Shown here: positions 6,665 to 14,341 of the stretch, one piece after another
Position numbering within the stretch: the first letter of the stretch is position 1
Layout: each line of letters begins with the position of its first letter
DNA from: Oscillospiraceae bacterium
GTDB taxonomy: Bacteria > Bacillota > Clostridia > UBA1381
Direction: 5' to 3'
DNA: 14,475 nucleotides
Assembly: GCA_022508725.1 (NCBI GenBank)
Contig: JAFLUR010000019.1
Coordinates: 1-14,475 of the forward strand
Made by a program: the position numbers and the translations under genes
Notes under the pieces: generated by a model
Seen by the model: only the letters and a program-made list of their open reading frames with translations
What the model was told of the DNA's origin: nothing
Databases searched by the model: none

Positions 6665-8665
6665 GTGGGGGAGAAAAGAGCGGAGCTGTTTGCAAAGCTC
6701 GGCATAAAAAGCGTCGAGGATATGCTTTATTTTTTCCCGCGCGACTATGAGGACAGAACAAATATCGTAACGGCGGCGGAGGCGGTTGCCGGAGAAAATG
6801 CCTGTATAGAGGCGGTCGTGTTTTCGCCGCTGAAAGAAAGACGGGTCCGGAAAAACCTTACCGTATGCACTCTTCTCCTGTCGGACGATACCGGCTCGTT
6901 TACCGCGGTATGGTACAACAACCGCTTTTTGAAGGATAAATTTATTCCCGGAGAAAGGTATGTTTTTTTCGGCAGGATCGAAAGGTCGGGCTCGAAAATT
7001 CAAATGATAACGCCCGTGTTCGAAAAGGTCGGCATATGGGAGCAAACCGGGAGAATAATGCCGGTATATCCGCTTACCGGTTCGCTTACGCAGAATATCA
7101 TAAGGTCGGCGGCTGCGGCGGCTGTGGCGGAATGTGAGGGGGTCGAGGATATTCTGCCGGATAAGCTCAGGAAAAAATATTGTATTGCGGAGATAAATTA
7201 TTCGGTAAAAAACATACATTTTCCAAAAACCTTTGACGATTATTATCCCGCGCGGGAGAGATTTGTATTTGAGGAGCTTTTGATATTGCAGCTTGCGCTT
7301 CTTCTGAAAAAGGAAAAAACCGAGGAAAGACTCACCGAGAGCTTTGACGATACCGAATGTGCGGATGAATTTATAAAAAATCTGCCGTTTACGCTGACGG
7401 AGGCGCAGATAAGGACGATAGAGGAAATAAAAAAGGATCTTTCCCTAAACAGACCCATGAACAGGCTTGTTCAGGGAGATGTCGGCTCGGGAAAGACGGC
7501 GGTCGCGGCGGCGGCTATGTTTATGGCAAAGAGAAACGGTTTTCAATCGGCGATAATGGCGCCGACAGAGGTCCTTGCGCGTCAGCATTACAAAAGCTTC
7601 GAGGAATTTTTCAGGGGACTCGGCATAAACTGCGTTCTGCTTACCGGCGGACTTTCGGCAAAGGAAAAAAAGAGGATATGCGCGCTTACGGAGGACGGGA
7701 GCGCCGATGTTATAATAGGAACTCACGCGATAATACGGGAGAATGTGTATTACAAGCGTCTGGGGCTTGTCGTGACCGACGAGCAGCACAGATTCGGGGT
7801 AAGCCAGCGCGCGGCTCTCGGAAACAAGGGAAATTTCCCGCATACGATGATAATGTCCGCAACGCCCATTCCGCGTACTCTTGCGCTTATCCTCTACGGC
7901 GATCTTGATATTTCGGTCATAGACGAGCTTCCGCCGGGAAGAAAGACCGTCAAAACATACGCGGTCACCGGAAAGCTGCACGAGCGTATGTACGGATTTA
8001 TGGACAAACAGGTAAGGGACGGACGACAGGGATATATAGTGTGCCCGCTTATAGACGAAACGATCGAAAGCGATATGAAAAACGCCTCCGAGCTTGCAGA
8101 GCGTCTCGAAAAGGAGTATCCTCACATAAAATTCGGACTGCTGCACGGAAGGATGCGTCCGAAGATGAAAGATGAAATAATGCGCGAGTTTGTCGAAAAC
8201 AAAATACAGGTGCTTGTTTCCACAACGGTCATCGAGGTCGGTGTGAATGTGCCCAATGCGAATATTATGATAATAGAAAACGCGGAACGGTTCGGACTCA
8301 GCCAGCTGCATCAGCTCAGGGGGCGGGTCGGAAGGGGCGCGGAGCAGGCGTATTGCATACTTGTGACCGACAGCGACAGTGAGATAACAAAAAAACGAAT
8401 GAGGACGATGTGTGAGTCGAATGACGGGTTTTATATATCCGAGCAGGATTTGAAGCAGAGAGGTCCGGGCGATTTTTTCGGGGTGCGTCAGCACGGACTG
8501 CCGGAATTGAGGATCGCCAATCTGTTCGAGGATATGCCGCTTTTGAGAAAAGCACAGATTGCGGCAAATGAAATTACGGAATCGGGTGAAATAAACGGCG
8601 GCGAATATGCGGCTTTGAAAAACAAGGCGGAGCATATTTTTTCGGAAAATATAGTGTTGAATTAA
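6665..8665 (+). CDS. recG: ATP-dependent DNA helicase RecG
   Basis: RecG remodels stalled replication forks and branched DNA, and uses ATP to reverse forks and move Holliday junctions. From the first usable in-frame start, GTG 6665, it has 666 residues; B. subtilis RecG has 682. The N-terminal wedge/OB domain covers roughly residues 1-230. The helicase core follows: Walker A GDVGSGKT (271-278), DEQH (372-375), then SATPIPRTL, STTVIEVGVNVPNA and the GLSQLHQLRGRVGRG motif. Near the end, DLKQRGPGDFFG is typical of RecG. GTG 6665 is a poor start because AAGGGA touches it with no spacing, and about 11 conserved residues precede it in frame. The true start is probably ATG 6630 with a one-base deletion or sequence error between. 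The catalytic part is complete. Confidence 0.93.
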   Translation: MGEKRAELFAKLGIKSVEDMLYFFPRDYEDRTNIVTAAEAVAGENACIEAVVFSPLKERRVRKNLTVCTLLLSDDTGSFTAVWYNNRFLKDKFIPGERYVFFGRIERSGSKIQMITPVFEKVGIWEQTGRIMPVYPLTGSLTQNIIRSAAAAAVAECEGVEDILPDKLRKKYCIAEINYSVKNIHFPKTFDDYYPARERFVFEELLILQLALLLKKEKTEERLTESFDDTECADEFIKNLPFTLTEAQIRTIEEIKKDLSLNRPMNRLVQGDVGSGKTAVAAAAMFMAKRNGFQSAIMAPTEVLARQHYKSFEEFFRGLGINCVLLTGGLSAKEKKRICALTEDGSADVIIGTHAIIRENVYYKRLGLVVTDEQHRFGVSQRAALGNKGNFPHTMIMSATPIPRTLALILYGDLDISVIDELPPGRKTVKTYAVTGKLHERMYGFMDKQVRDGRQGYIVCPLIDETIESDMKNASELAERLEKEYPHIKFGLLHGRMRPKMKDEIMREFVENKIQVLVSTTVIEVGVNVPNANIMIIENAERFGLSQLHQLRGRVGRGAEQAYCILVTDSDSEITKKRMRTMCESNDGFYISEQDLKQRGPGDFFGVRQHGLPELRIANLFEDMPLLRKAQIAANEITESGEINGGEYAALKNKAEHIFSENIVLN

Positions 8666-8762
8666 ATTGTACAAAATATACAAATAAAGCTTGTTTTGTG
8701 TTTAAAAGATTGTTTAAAATTCGGTTTATTCCGGATAAATCAAAAAAAATGGGCGTTAAGTG

Positions 8763-8790
8763 TTGACTTTTTTCGTGAATAAGATAAAAT
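8763..8790 (+). promoter_or_regulatory. Sigma-A-type promoter before rsmD
   Basis: TTGACT (8763-8768) and TAAAAT (8785-8790) are 16 bp apart. The start point would be near 8797, inside the 307-bp gap after recG. The rest of that gap from 8666 to 8762 is AT-rich and shows no gene or clear terminator. Confidence 0.6.
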
Positions 8791-8796
8791 ATAAGT

Positions 8797-8972
8797 TATA
8801 GTGTATAATGAAAATACTTCCCGGCAGACGTATCCGAAGCTTTGCAAATGTTTATACGAACGGGAAATCGATTTGTGAAATATACGGAAAATGTATTGAA
8901 AGCGGGGATATTGATACGCTGCGGTCATGCGGATCGATGTTGACGAATAACAGCTTGCGGAGGTTGAAAGCT
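8797..8972 (+). other. Long leader, open in the rsmD frame
   Basis: About 175 nt separate the probable transcript start from the rsmD start codon. The stretch is open in the rsmD frame from an ATG at 8808, which would add 55 residues to RsmD (starting MKILPGRRIRS), but that ATG has no ribosome binding site. The extension matches nothing I know in RsmD. It is either an untranslated leader or a small unrecognised reading frame. Confidence 0.4.
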
Positions 8973-9512
8973 TTGAGAATTATTGCCGGCAGCCGGAGAG
9001 GGTGCAAATTGACGGAGTTTGAGGGGGAGGATATACGCCCGACCTCCGACAGGGTCAAAGAGGCTCTTTTCAATATAATATCGGATTTTGTGCCGGATGC
9101 GCGCGTTCTCGATCTTTTTGCGGGCAGCGGAGCCTTGTCGCTTGAAGCGCTCAGCCGCGGGGCGGCTTGTGCCGTTTTGGTGGACAGCGATAAAAATTCG
9201 ATAAAGGTTATAAAGGAAAATACGGCAAAAACCTCATTTGAGGCGAAAGCTGAGATCATAAACGCCCGCGCCGGGGATTATATAAAAAAATGCGCGGAAA
9301 AATTCGATCTGGTTTTCCTCGATCCCCCGTATAACAAAGGATTTATACGCTCGTCAATCGAGCTTTTGCTTGAATATGACCGCTTGGAGGACGGTGCGGC
9401 CGTGATTGCCGAGACCGATTCCGTGGAAGAAGAATATTCCTTTGACCGATTGGAGCTTTACAGAAGACGCAGATACGGCAGAACGTTCATAACCGTTTAC
9501 ATAAAGAATTGA
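8973..9512 (+). CDS. rsmD: 16S rRNA (guanine(966)-N(2))-methyltransferase RsmD
   Basis: Methylates a guanine in helix 31 of 16S rRNA with S-adenosylmethionine. The TTG at 8973 is chosen because GCGGAGG lies about 9 nt before it and because the protein then begins LRIIAGSRRG, where the family normally begins; this gives 179 residues, the usual size. The motif RPTSDRVKEALFNI at 22-35 is diagnostic of RsmD. The SAM-binding loop is DLFAGSG (47-53), and the catalytic motif of N-methyltransferases is DPPY (117-120). The frame also extends upstream to ATG 8808, but that part looks unrelated. coaD follows after 12 nt, an order common in Bacillota. Confidence 0.92.
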   Translation: MRIIAGSRRGCKLTEFEGEDIRPTSDRVKEALFNIISDFVPDARVLDLFAGSGALSLEALSRGAACAVLVDSDKNSIKVIKENTAKTSFEAKAEIINARAGDYIKKCAEKFDLVFLDPPYNKGFIRSSIELLLEYDRLEDGAAVIAETDSVEEEYSFDRLELYRRRRYGRTFITVYIKN

Positions 9513-9524
9513 GGAGAGAATCAA

Positions 9525-10013
9525 ATGAGGATAGCGATATGCCCGGGAAGTTTCGATCCCATAACAAACGGGCATTTGGATATAATAAAAAGAACAGCGG
9601 AAATATATGATAAGGTAATAGTCGGAGTTCTCAACAACAGCGCAAAAAATCCCGTTTTTACGGCGGAAGAACGCGGAAAGATGATAGGCATGGTCATAAA
9701 GGATATACCGAACGCAGAGGTAAAGCTGTTTTCGGGGCTTATGGTGAATTTTGCCCGCAACAACGGGGCGACCGTTATCGTAAAGGGATTGAGAACGGTT
9801 GCGGATTTTGAGTACGAATTTCAGATGGCACTGCTCAACAAGGCGCTTGATCCGGATCTCGAAACAATGTTTATGATGACCGATACCAAATATTCTTACA
9901 TAAGCTCAAGCATGATAAAGGAAGTGGCAAAATACAACGGGGAGCTTGAAGGACTTGTTCCCGCGCCGATTATAGATATTATAAGGAAAAGATTTCGCGA
10001 GATTAAGTCATAG
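9525..10013 (+). CDS. coaD: Pantetheine-phosphate adenylyltransferase
   Basis: Fourth step of coenzyme A synthesis: transfers AMP from ATP to 4'-phosphopantetheine, giving dephospho-CoA. The 162-residue length is typical. The nucleotidyltransferase signature is PGSFDPITNGH (7-17), with the T-x-G-H residues Thr14 and His17. KGLRTVADFEYE (87-98) and the ISSS motif (126-129) also match the family. Its GAGGAG site overlaps the rsmD stop, 8 nt before the ATG, which indicates translation coupled to rsmD. Confidence 0.97.
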   Translation: MRIAICPGSFDPITNGHLDIIKRTAEIYDKVIVGVLNNSAKNPVFTAEERGKMIGMVIKDIPNAEVKLFSGLMVNFARNNGATVIVKGLRTVADFEYEFQMALLNKALDPDLETMFMMTDTKYSYISSSMIKEVAKYNGELEGLVPAPIIDIIRKRFREIKS

Positions 10014-10027
10014 GAGGGATAACTTAC

Positions 10028-10558
10028 ATGGATAAGAATAAAAAAGAAGTTTCCGAGAAAAAAGAATCCGGAGATATAATAGAAATTTTGGACTGCATGG
10101 AGGATACCGTAACGAAAGCGCCCGTGGTTTGGCTTACAAACAAGGTTATCATCGAAAGAGAGGATATCCTTGATTATATCTCCGAGATCCGCAACAATTA
10201 CCCCGCTGCCATGCGTGAGGCAAAGTGGGTAAAATCGGAGCGTGAGAGGATACTCACCGAGGCACAGAAACGCGCCGATGATATTCAGAAAAATGCGGAA
10301 AAGGAAACTCTCCGCTTGATCGACGAGCATCAGATAACCCGTCAGGCGAACGAGGAGGCTGAGGTGATACATTCGGAGGCGGAGAATTATTTCAACAGTG
10401 TGCGTCAAAATGCGGACGCGTTTGCGGAGGATGTTTTTAAAAATCTTGAAAACAAGCTCTCAAAGCTTTTGAGTATCGTCCGTCAGGAGCATGAGGAGTA
10501 TGTTGAATCCGTCACAAGAGATTATGAAAACAACAGAAACAATAATGTTAAAGAGTAA
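10028..10558 (+). CDS. Conserved coiled-coil protein, function unknown
   Basis: A 176-residue soluble protein with no signal peptide or membrane segment. The first ~20 residues are charged and probably flexible. A short conserved part follows (about 17-70: IIEILDCMEDTV, then VIIEREDILDYISEIRNNYP). From about residue 65 to the end it is very rich in Glu, Lys, Arg and Ala and should form a long helix or coiled coil. Relatives beside coaD in Clostridia are often labelled ATPase or V-type ATPase subunit H, a label that probably reflects coiled-coil similarity only; no nucleotide-binding motif is seen. A scaffold or DivIVA-like role is possible but unproven. AGGAGG lies 10 nt before the ATG and overlaps the coaD stop. 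A terminator follows. Confidence 0.8.
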   Translation: MDKNKKEVSEKKESGDIIEILDCMEDTVTKAPVVWLTNKVIIEREDILDYISEIRNNYPAAMREAKWVKSERERILTEAQKRADDIQKNAEKETLRLIDEHQITRQANEEAEVIHSEAENYFNSVRQNADAFAEDVFKNLENKLSKLLSIVRQEHEEYVESVTRDYENNRNNNVKE

Positions 10559-10575
10559 TAATATCGGCAGCGATG

Positions 10576-10591
10576 ACCGCCGGGCGGCGGT
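10576..10591 (+). repeat. GC-rich hairpin ACCGCC-GGGC-GGCGGT
   Basis: A perfect 6-bp stem with a 4-nt loop just after the coiled-coil gene and 14 nt before the terminator stem. Its GGCGG arm is similar to the 5' arm of the terminator, so it could compete for the terminator's 3' arm. Confidence 0.5.
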
Positions 10592-10605
10592 AGGATATTT
10601 AAGAC

Positions 10606-10632
10606 GGCGGCGCGGACGCGCCGCCTTGTTTT
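10606..10632 (+). terminator. Rho-independent terminator after the rsmD-coaD unit
   Basis: A perfect 8-bp GC-only stem, GGCGGCGC (10606-10613) and GCGCCGCC (10618-10625), has the loop GGAC and is followed by TTGTTTT. It lies only 20 nt before the thioesterase start codon, so it either ends the upstream unit or attenuates the downstream one. Confidence 0.88.
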
Positions 10633-10652
10633 GAAAGGAATGTGATGTTCGT

Positions 10653-11039
10653 ATGGATACAGGCGCCGCGGGCGAGTTTAAGGTAAAGGTAACAAAGGAG
10701 AATACCGCAAATGCGGTCGGCAGCGGAATGCTTGATGTGTTTTCGACGCCTATGATGATCGCCGCTATGGAGGCGGCAAGCGTAAACGCGATAAAAGACC
10801 TGCTTGATGAGGGCTGCGGCAGTGTGGGTACCAAAATAAACATAGAGCATATATCCGCAACCCCCATAGGTATGACCGTTACCGCAAAGTCAATTCTGCG
10901 CGAAATTGACGGGCGCAGGCTTGTGTTTGACACAGAGGCTTATGACGATAAGGGACTTATAGGAAAGGGTACTCATGAGAGAGTTATTGTAAATACGGAA
11001 AAATTTATGGCTAAAGCAGCCGGCAAAACAGGAGGATAA
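10653..11039 (+). CDS. Hotdog-fold thioesterase, FlK-like
   Basis: A 128-residue protein that should hydrolyse an acyl-CoA thioester. Its catalytic set is Thr32 (in STPMM), Glu40 (in MEAAS) and His66 (in INIEHIS), with Gly59. The spacing equals that of Thr42, Glu50, His76 and Gly69 in the fluoroacetyl-CoA thioesterase FlK. ATPIGM (69-74) and GTHERVIV (about 108-115) also match the family. Most bacterial relatives are not tied to fluoroacetate, so the substrate is unknown. The ATG at 10653 follows AAAGGA at a rather long 13-nt spacing. No clear promoter lies between the terminator and this gene. It ends 3 nt before fhs. Confidence 0.85.
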   Translation: MDTGAAGEFKVKVTKENTANAVGSGMLDVFSTPMMIAAMEAASVNAIKDLLDEGCGSVGTKINIEHISATPIGMTVTAKSILREIDGRRLVFDTEAYDDKGLIGKGTHERVIVNTEKFMAKAAGKTGG

Positions 11040-11042
11040 TGT

Positions 11043-12710
11043 ATGCTTACGGATATAGAAATAGCACAGCGTGCCGAAATGCTTCCGATCGCGAAAATAG
11101 CGGAAAAGCTCGGAATAGATGAGGAATATCTCGAATATTACGGAAAATACAAGGCAAAGCTGTCCGATGAGCTTTGGGACAAGATAAAGGACAGGGAAAA
11201 CGGAAAGCTCATTTTGGTCACGGCGATAAATCCGACTCCGGCGGGAGAGGGCAAAACCACCACAACGGTCGGATTGGGACAGGCAATGGCGAAAATAGGC
11301 AAAAATGCGATAATTGCTCTGCGTGAACCGTCACTCGGTCCCGTTATGGGAATAAAGGGAGGAGCCGCCGGCGGCGGATACAGTCAAGTCCTGCCCATGG
11401 AGGATATAAACCTGCATTTTACCGGTGATATGCACGCGGTTACGGCGGCAAACAATCTTTTGTCCGCAATGATAGACAATCATATACATCAGGGAAATGA
11501 GCTCGATATCGATGTTAATTCGATCGTGTGGAAGCGTGTGCTTGATATGAACGACAGGGCATTGAGAGAGTGTGTCGTGGGTCTGGGCGGAAAGATGAAC
11601 GGAGTGCCGAGGCAGGAGGGCTTTATGATAACGGTTGCCTCCGAGATAATGGCGATACTGTGTCTGGCGGACGATATATCCGATTTGAAAAAAAGGCTCG
11701 GAAATATCATAATAGGCTATAACAGGTCGGGACAGCCGGTCAAGGCGTCCGATCTGAAAGCGGAGGGCGCCATGACCGCGCTTATGAAGGATGCGCTGAA
11801 GCCTAATTTGGTTCAGACGACCGAGAATACTCCGTGTCTTATACACGGCGGCCCGTTTGCGAATATAGCGCATGGATGCAACAGTATAATCGCGACAAAA
11901 ACAGCGCTTAAGCTGGCGGATTACACAATAACCGAAGCGGGCTTCGGAGCGGATCTGGGGGCGGAGAAGTTTATTGACATAAAATGCCGTTTTGCGGGAC
12001 TTGCCCCGGATGCGGTCGTTATCGTGGCAACGGTGCGCGCGCTTAAATACAATGCGGGCGTTGATGTGAAAATGCTCAAAACTCCCGATACGGCGGCGCT
12101 TGAGCGCGGAACGGTAAATCTTCGCAGGCATATAGAAAATATGCGGATGTTCGGTGCGAATGTAACAGTCGCGCTTAACAGGTTCGATACCGATTCGGAA
12201 GAGGAGATAAAAACGGTTATCGATGTGTGCGGAGAATACGGTATACCCTGCTGTTTGTCCGATGTATTCGCAAAGGGCGGCGAGGGCGGCACGGAGCTTG
12301 CCGAGACTGTCGTCAGAGAAGCCGAAAAGCCGTCCGCGGTAAAGCCCGTTTATGATGAGAATATGTCGATAAAGGACAAAATACACGCCGTTGTGACCAA
12401 GGTATACGGCGGCGAAAGCGAAAAATACAGCGCAAAGGCGGAAAAACAGATAAAGCGGCTTGAAAGCCTCGGGCTTGATAAAATGCCGGTTTGTATCGCA
12501 AAGACGCAGTATTCGCTGTCGGATGACCCGAAGCTTTTGGGACGTCCGTCCGGCTTTACCGTGAATATATCCGATGTGAGGGTATCGGGCGGAGCGGGCT
12601 TTATTGTGGTGCAAACGGGAAACATCATGACCATGCCGGGACTGCCGAAGGAGCCGGCGGCGGCAAAGATAGATGTTGACGAAAACGGAGTTACATCGGG
12701 GTTGTTCTGA
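11043..12710 (+). CDS. fhs: Formate--tetrahydrofolate ligase
   Basis: Makes 10-formyl-tetrahydrofolate from formate, tetrahydrofolate and ATP, feeding purine synthesis and, in acetogens, the methyl branch of the Wood-Ljungdahl pathway. At 555 residues it matches the clostridial enzyme. The P-loop is TPAGEGKT (65-72). Other family landmarks are REPSLGPVMGIKGGAAGGGYSQV, HFTGDMHAV, ENTPCLIHGGPFANIAHGCNS, EAGFGADLGAEKF and the end GNIMTMPGLPKEPAA. AGGAGG lies 7 nt before the ATG. No other one-carbon pathway gene is in view, so the window does not show whether the organism is an acetogen. Confidence 0.98.
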   Translation: MLTDIEIAQRAEMLPIAKIAEKLGIDEEYLEYYGKYKAKLSDELWDKIKDRENGKLILVTAINPTPAGEGKTTTTVGLGQAMAKIGKNAIIALREPSLGPVMGIKGGAAGGGYSQVLPMEDINLHFTGDMHAVTAANNLLSAMIDNHIHQGNELDIDVNSIVWKRVLDMNDRALRECVVGLGGKMNGVPRQEGFMITVASEIMAILCLADDISDLKKRLGNIIIGYNRSGQPVKASDLKAEGAMTALMKDALKPNLVQTTENTPCLIHGGPFANIAHGCNSIIATKTALKLADYTITEAGFGADLGAEKFIDIKCRFAGLAPDAVVIVATVRALKYNAGVDVKMLKTPDTAALERGTVNLRRHIENMRMFGANVTVALNRFDTDSEEEIKTVIDVCGEYGIPCCLSDVFAKGGEGGTELAETVVREAEKPSAVKPVYDENMSIKDKIHAVVTKVYGGESEKYSAKAEKQIKRLESLGLDKMPVCIAKTQYSLSDDPKLLGRPSGFTVNISDVRVSGGAGFIVVQTGNIMTMPGLPKEPAAAKIDVDENGVTSGLF

Positions 12711-12711
12711 T

Positions 12712-13137
12712 ATGATGTATGAATCACACAGCGAGAAAGATACAAGAAAAATCGCGGAAAAATTTGCGTCGGATATCCGTTCGGGCGATGTTATCTGCAT
12801 TGACGGGGAATTGGGCGCCGGAAAGACGGTGTTTGTGTCGGCTTTCGCAAAGGCTTTGGGAGTCACCGAATATATAAGCAGTCCGACATTTACCGTCGTA
12901 AACGAATATTCGGGAAAGATACCGGTCTTTCATTTCGATGTTTATCGCATCACGGACGCGGAGCAGATGTATGATATAGGCTTTGACGAATATATTTTCG
13001 GAAACGGAGTATGCATTATAGAGTGGAGCCGCAATATAGAGGAAATCCTGCCGCGGGGCAGGTATGAAATAACCATACGGCGGGATTATTCAAAGGGCGA
13101 TGATTATCGGGAGATAAAGATAAAGAAAAAAGCTTGA
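12712..13137 (+). CDS. tsaE: tRNA t6A biosynthesis ATPase TsaE
   Basis: Partner ATPase of TsaB-TsaD in making N6-threonylcarbamoyladenosine at position 37 of ANN-decoding tRNAs. From ATG 12712 it has 141 residues, near the family norm. The Walker A motif is GELGAGKT (32-39), followed by SSPTFT (56-61), HFDVYR (74-79) and IIEW (102-105). The frame is also open further upstream within fhs, but that part is not TsaE-like. ATG 12712 lies one base after the fhs stop and ATG 12715 is an alternative. Only a weak GGGG site precedes it, so translation is probably coupled to fhs. Confidence 0.94.
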   Translation: MMYESHSEKDTRKIAEKFASDIRSGDVICIDGELGAGKTVFVSAFAKALGVTEYISSPTFTVVNEYSGKIPVFHFDVYRITDAEQMYDIGFDEYIFGNGVCIIEWSRNIEEILPRGRYEITIRRDYSKGDDYREIKIKKKA

Positions 13138-13164
13138 ACGGAATTCTGAGAGGAGTGAGGCGTT

Positions 13165-13872
13165 TTGCGGATATTTGCCGTTGATACATCATCGTTGGCG
13201 GCGTCGGCGGCGATTATCGAAGATGAGGTTTTGTTGGGAGAGTATATAATCGATCACAAAAAGACTCATTCGCAGAAAATTATGCCGATGACAGACGAGC
13301 TGTTTGGGAGCTGTGAGCTGAAGCCGTCCGATATTGATATATATGCCGTGAGCGTGGGTCCGGGTTCCTTTACGGGACTGCGTATAGGTATCGCGACGGT
13401 AAAAGCCCTTGCGCACGCGGTCGGAAAGCCTGTTGTCGGAGTGGGAACTCTTGAAGCCATGGCATATAATATGCCCTTTTGCGAATACCTTTTATGTCCG
13501 ATAGAGGATGCAAGGCGTTCGCAGGTATACAATGCCGCGTATAAATGGAACGGCGGTGTGCTTGACGAGGTGAAAGCGCCGAATGCCGCAGGAATAGACG
13601 AGTGTATTTCCGGATTGGGAAACGAAACGGTAATGTTTATAGGCGACGGCATAGCGGTGAACCGTGATTTCATAACGGATAAAATGGGAGATAACGCGCT
13701 TTTTGCGCCGGCGGCATATTCCCGGCAAAGAGCGTCGTCGGTCGCGCAGGCGGCATATTTCAAGGCGCGGGATAAAAGCAATATAAAAAGATATACCGAT
13801 ATACTGCCGGTCTATTTGAGAAAATCACAGGCGGAGCGGGAATACGAGGAAAGAGAAAGGAATGGAAAATAA
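13165..13872 (+). CDS. tsaB: tRNA t6A biosynthesis protein TsaB
   Basis: Non-catalytic ASKHA-fold partner of TsaD in tRNA t6A37 synthesis. It has 235 residues from a TTG start at 13165, behind GAGGAG about 10 nt upstream. The beginning RIFAVDTSS and the signature VSVGPGSFTGLRIG (62-75) are typical, as is the segment with PIEDARRSQVYNA. It lies 27 nt after tsaE. The common tsaB-rimI-tsaD order is not kept: the next gene is rpiB, whose ATG overlaps the TsaB stop by one base (TAATG). Confidence 0.95.
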   Translation: MRIFAVDTSSLAASAAIIEDEVLLGEYIIDHKKTHSQKIMPMTDELFGSCELKPSDIDIYAVSVGPGSFTGLRIGIATVKALAHAVGKPVVGVGTLEAMAYNMPFCEYLLCPIEDARRSQVYNAAYKWNGGVLDEVKAPNAAGIDECISGLGNETVMFIGDGIAVNRDFITDKMGDNALFAPAAYSRQRASSVAQAAYFKARDKSNIKRYTDILPVYLRKSQAEREYEERERNGK

Positions 13873-14309
13873 TGCTTGCATTGGGAAGCGATCACGGCGG
13901 TTTTGAGTTAAAGGAGCAGATAAAAGAGCATTTGAAAAATGCGGGCGTCGAATTTAAGGATTTCGGGATTTATGAAAATAAAAGTGCGGATTATCCGGAT
14001 ATAGCAAAGGATGTATGCGGACGGGTCTTGTCGGGAGAATGCAGTGCGGCGGTTTTGATGTGCGGGACCGGCATAGGAATATCCATTGCGGCAAACAAGA
14101 TAAACGGAATACGCGCCGCGCTCTGCTCGGACGTGTTCAGCGCAAAGATGGCAAAACAGCATAATAATGCAAACGTGTTGTGTCTGGGCGGAAGAGTTAC
14201 GGGTCCGGAGCTTGCGTTTATGATCGTTGACACATGGCTCGGCGAGGAATTTTTGGGAGGAAGACACGGGGAGAGAGTCGATAAGATACATATGCTTGAA
14301 AAGCATTGA
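13872..14309 (+). CDS. rpiB: Ribose-5-phosphate isomerase B
   Basis: Interconverts ribose 5-phosphate and ribulose 5-phosphate. It has 145 residues, as usual for RpiB. Family residues are SDHGG (6-10), Cys64 in MCGTGIG, and His97 in KQHNNANVLCLGGR; Cys64 and His97 correspond to the catalytic Cys66 and His99 of the Escherichia coli enzyme. Some relatives act on allose or galactose phosphates (LacA/LacB), but no sugar-utilisation genes are nearby, so the housekeeping role is preferred. It overlaps tsaB by one base. Confidence 0.93.
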   Translation: MLALGSDHGGFELKEQIKEHLKNAGVEFKDFGIYENKSADYPDIAKDVCGRVLSGECSAAVLMCGTGIGISIAANKINGIRAALCSDVFSAKMAKQHNNANVLCLGGRVTGPELAFMIVDTWLGEEFLGGRHGERVDKIHMLEKH

Positions 14310-14341
14310 TTTATTTTTGGGATGAAAACAGAGGCGTAAAT

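Noticed and set aside
8666..8762. A terminator after recG
   Set aside because: The only inverted repeats here are short, AT-rich and imperfect, with no T-run in the right place.
13872..14309. A sugar-utilisation (lacA/lacB-like) role for rpiB
   Set aside because: No sugar transport or catabolism genes are nearby and it is a single-copy RpiB-like protein tightly coupled to tsaB.
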